Below, piece after piece: positions 34,319 to 34,902 of a stretch of 34,902 nucleotides of DNA. Source of the stretch: Calditrichota bacterium. Lineage in GTDB: Bacteria; Zhuqueibacterota; Zhuqueibacteria; Residuimicrobiales; Krinioviventaceae. The notes under the pieces were generated by a model that saw only the letters and a list, made by a program, of their open reading frames with translations, was not told the DNA's origin and made no database searches. The stretch spans positions 1 to 34,902 of the forward strand of contig RPQV01000003.1 of NCBI GenBank assembly GCA_003818595.1. Direction: 5' to 3'. Numbering within the stretch: the first letter of the stretch is position 1; each line of letters starts with the position of its first letter. The translations under genes were made by a program, and so were the position numbers.

Positions 34319-34902
34319 ATGCGCACCTCCAATGACAATGCTTTTTCGGCCCTGCTCGACCGCTTTGATCTGTTCCCATCTCAACAGCTGCAGCTGCGAC
34401 GCTATGTCGAGCTGTTGGAAACATGGAATCAACGGATCAATCTGGTGTCCGGACGCGACGTCGACTTGATCGTCGCCCGCCATCTGGTCGATTCGCTGGA
34501 GTTGACGACGCTGAACTGTCTGCCGGAGAACGGCAGAATCATGGATTTGGGCAGCGGTGCCGGCTTTCCCGGCATCCCGCTGGCCATCGCCAGACCGAGT
34601 CTTGAAATCGTTTTGGTCGAAGCGGTGCGCAAAAAGGCGCTGTTTCTCGAAGAAGTGAAACACGTTTTAAATTTGAACCGGGTGAAGGTCTATATCGGTC
34701 GCGTCGAAGCGATGAACAGTGCGGAGGAGGAAAGCCGATTTGCGGTGATCGTCGCCCGCGCCGTCGCACCTCTGGTCAAACTGTGGTGTTGGGCCGAACC
34801 ATTGCTCAAAACCAACGGTTTTCTGCTGGCGATGAAGGGAACTCACGTCCAATCAGAAATCGAGGAACTTTGCTCCGAATATTCCGTGATATGCGGCTGC
34901 GT
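34319..34902 (+). CDS. rsmG: 16S rRNA (guanine-527 N7)-methyltransferase RsmG, C-terminus cut by window edge
   Basis: The reading frame is open from ATG 34319 to the right edge (194 complete codons of a usual ~210-220). The product has a helical N-terminus with ETWNQRINLVSGRD and the residues ARHLVDSLE, then the S-adenosylmethionine-binding MDLGSGAGFPGIPLAI and EAVRKKALFLEEV, then VIVARAVAPL and MKGTHVQSE, all typical of RsmG (GidB). It methylates N7 of G527 in the 530 loop of 16S rRNA. No ribosome-binding site is evident because parS fills the gap; an ATG within parS is closed by a TAG after six codons. Confidence 0.95.
   Translation, partial: MRTSNDNAFSALLDRFDLFPSQQLQLRRYVELLETWNQRINLVSGRDVDLIVARHLVDSLELTTLNCLPENGRIMDLGSGAGFPGIPLAIARPSLEIVLVEAVRKKALFLEEVKHVLNLNRVKVYIGRVEAMNSAEEESRFAVIVARAVAPLVKLWCWAEPLLKTNGFLLAMKGTHVQSEIEELCSEYSVICGC

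Overview
This window looks like a chromosomal segment from a diderm bacterium of the Fibrobacterota-Chlorobiota-Bacteroidota (FCB) group, plausibly a Calditrichota- or KSB1-like lineage. That placement is inferred from gene content. There is a PorV-like protein, two secreted proteins with C-terminal domains like type IX secretion sorting domains, a TonB-dependent receptor with an N-terminal carboxypeptidase-regulatory-like domain, an Omp85 protein and a very large outer-membrane barrel protein. The periplasmic domain of YidC is also of the Gram-negative type. I see no mobile element, CRISPR array, tRNA or rRNA.

Layout. (a) 1-8856, all leftward: a GTG-started SGNH hydrolase with TPR repeats, a TonB-dependent receptor, a 1180-residue exported protein and a PorV-like protein that runs off the left edge. 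Gaps are 12-28 bp, so this is probably one surface operon. (b) 8857-9327: the only long gene-free stretch. It is very AT-rich and carries two inverted pairs of DnaA boxes with the same 6-bp spacing, a further box beside a DnaA-trio-like run, and an AT-rich flank. I read it as a candidate chromosomal origin (oriC). (c) 9328-12712, leftward with overlapping genes: a HAD phosphatase, a PaaI-type thioesterase, a NodU/TobZ-type carbamoyltransferase and an SxtJ-like membrane protein. (d) 12843-14055, rightward: a four-helix membrane protein and a Nudix hydrolase. (e) 14204-27661, leftward: an unknown membrane protein, an NHL-repeat protein, a giant barrel protein, an Omp85 protein, a TrmH/SpoU methyltransferase, a small membrane protein, an M1 peptidase with a C-terminal sorting domain, a FabL-type enoyl-ACP reductase, a phytol/dolichol-kinase-like membrane enzyme and cellobiose phosphorylase. 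(f) 27722-34902, rightward: an NlpC/P60 lipoprotein candidate, then the classic near-origin series rpmH, rnpA, yidD, yidC, mnmE, mnmG and rsmG (cut by the right edge). Two parS-like ParB sites fill the mnmE-mnmG and mnmG-rsmG gaps.

How it fits together. The parS sites, the rpmH-to-rsmG series and the DnaA-box region all say the window lies near the replication origin. dnaA itself is not present, and the usual dnaA-rpmH adjacency is replaced by an NlpC/P60 gene. If 9.1 kb is oriC, most genes between 9.3 and 27.7 kb run head-on to the rightward fork, which is unusual and is the main caveat. The rest is largely cell-envelope biology: surface protein export, outer-membrane assembly and lipid metabolism. 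Several genes begin with TTG or GTG, and I moved several starts downstream to agree with ribosome-binding sites and signal peptides.
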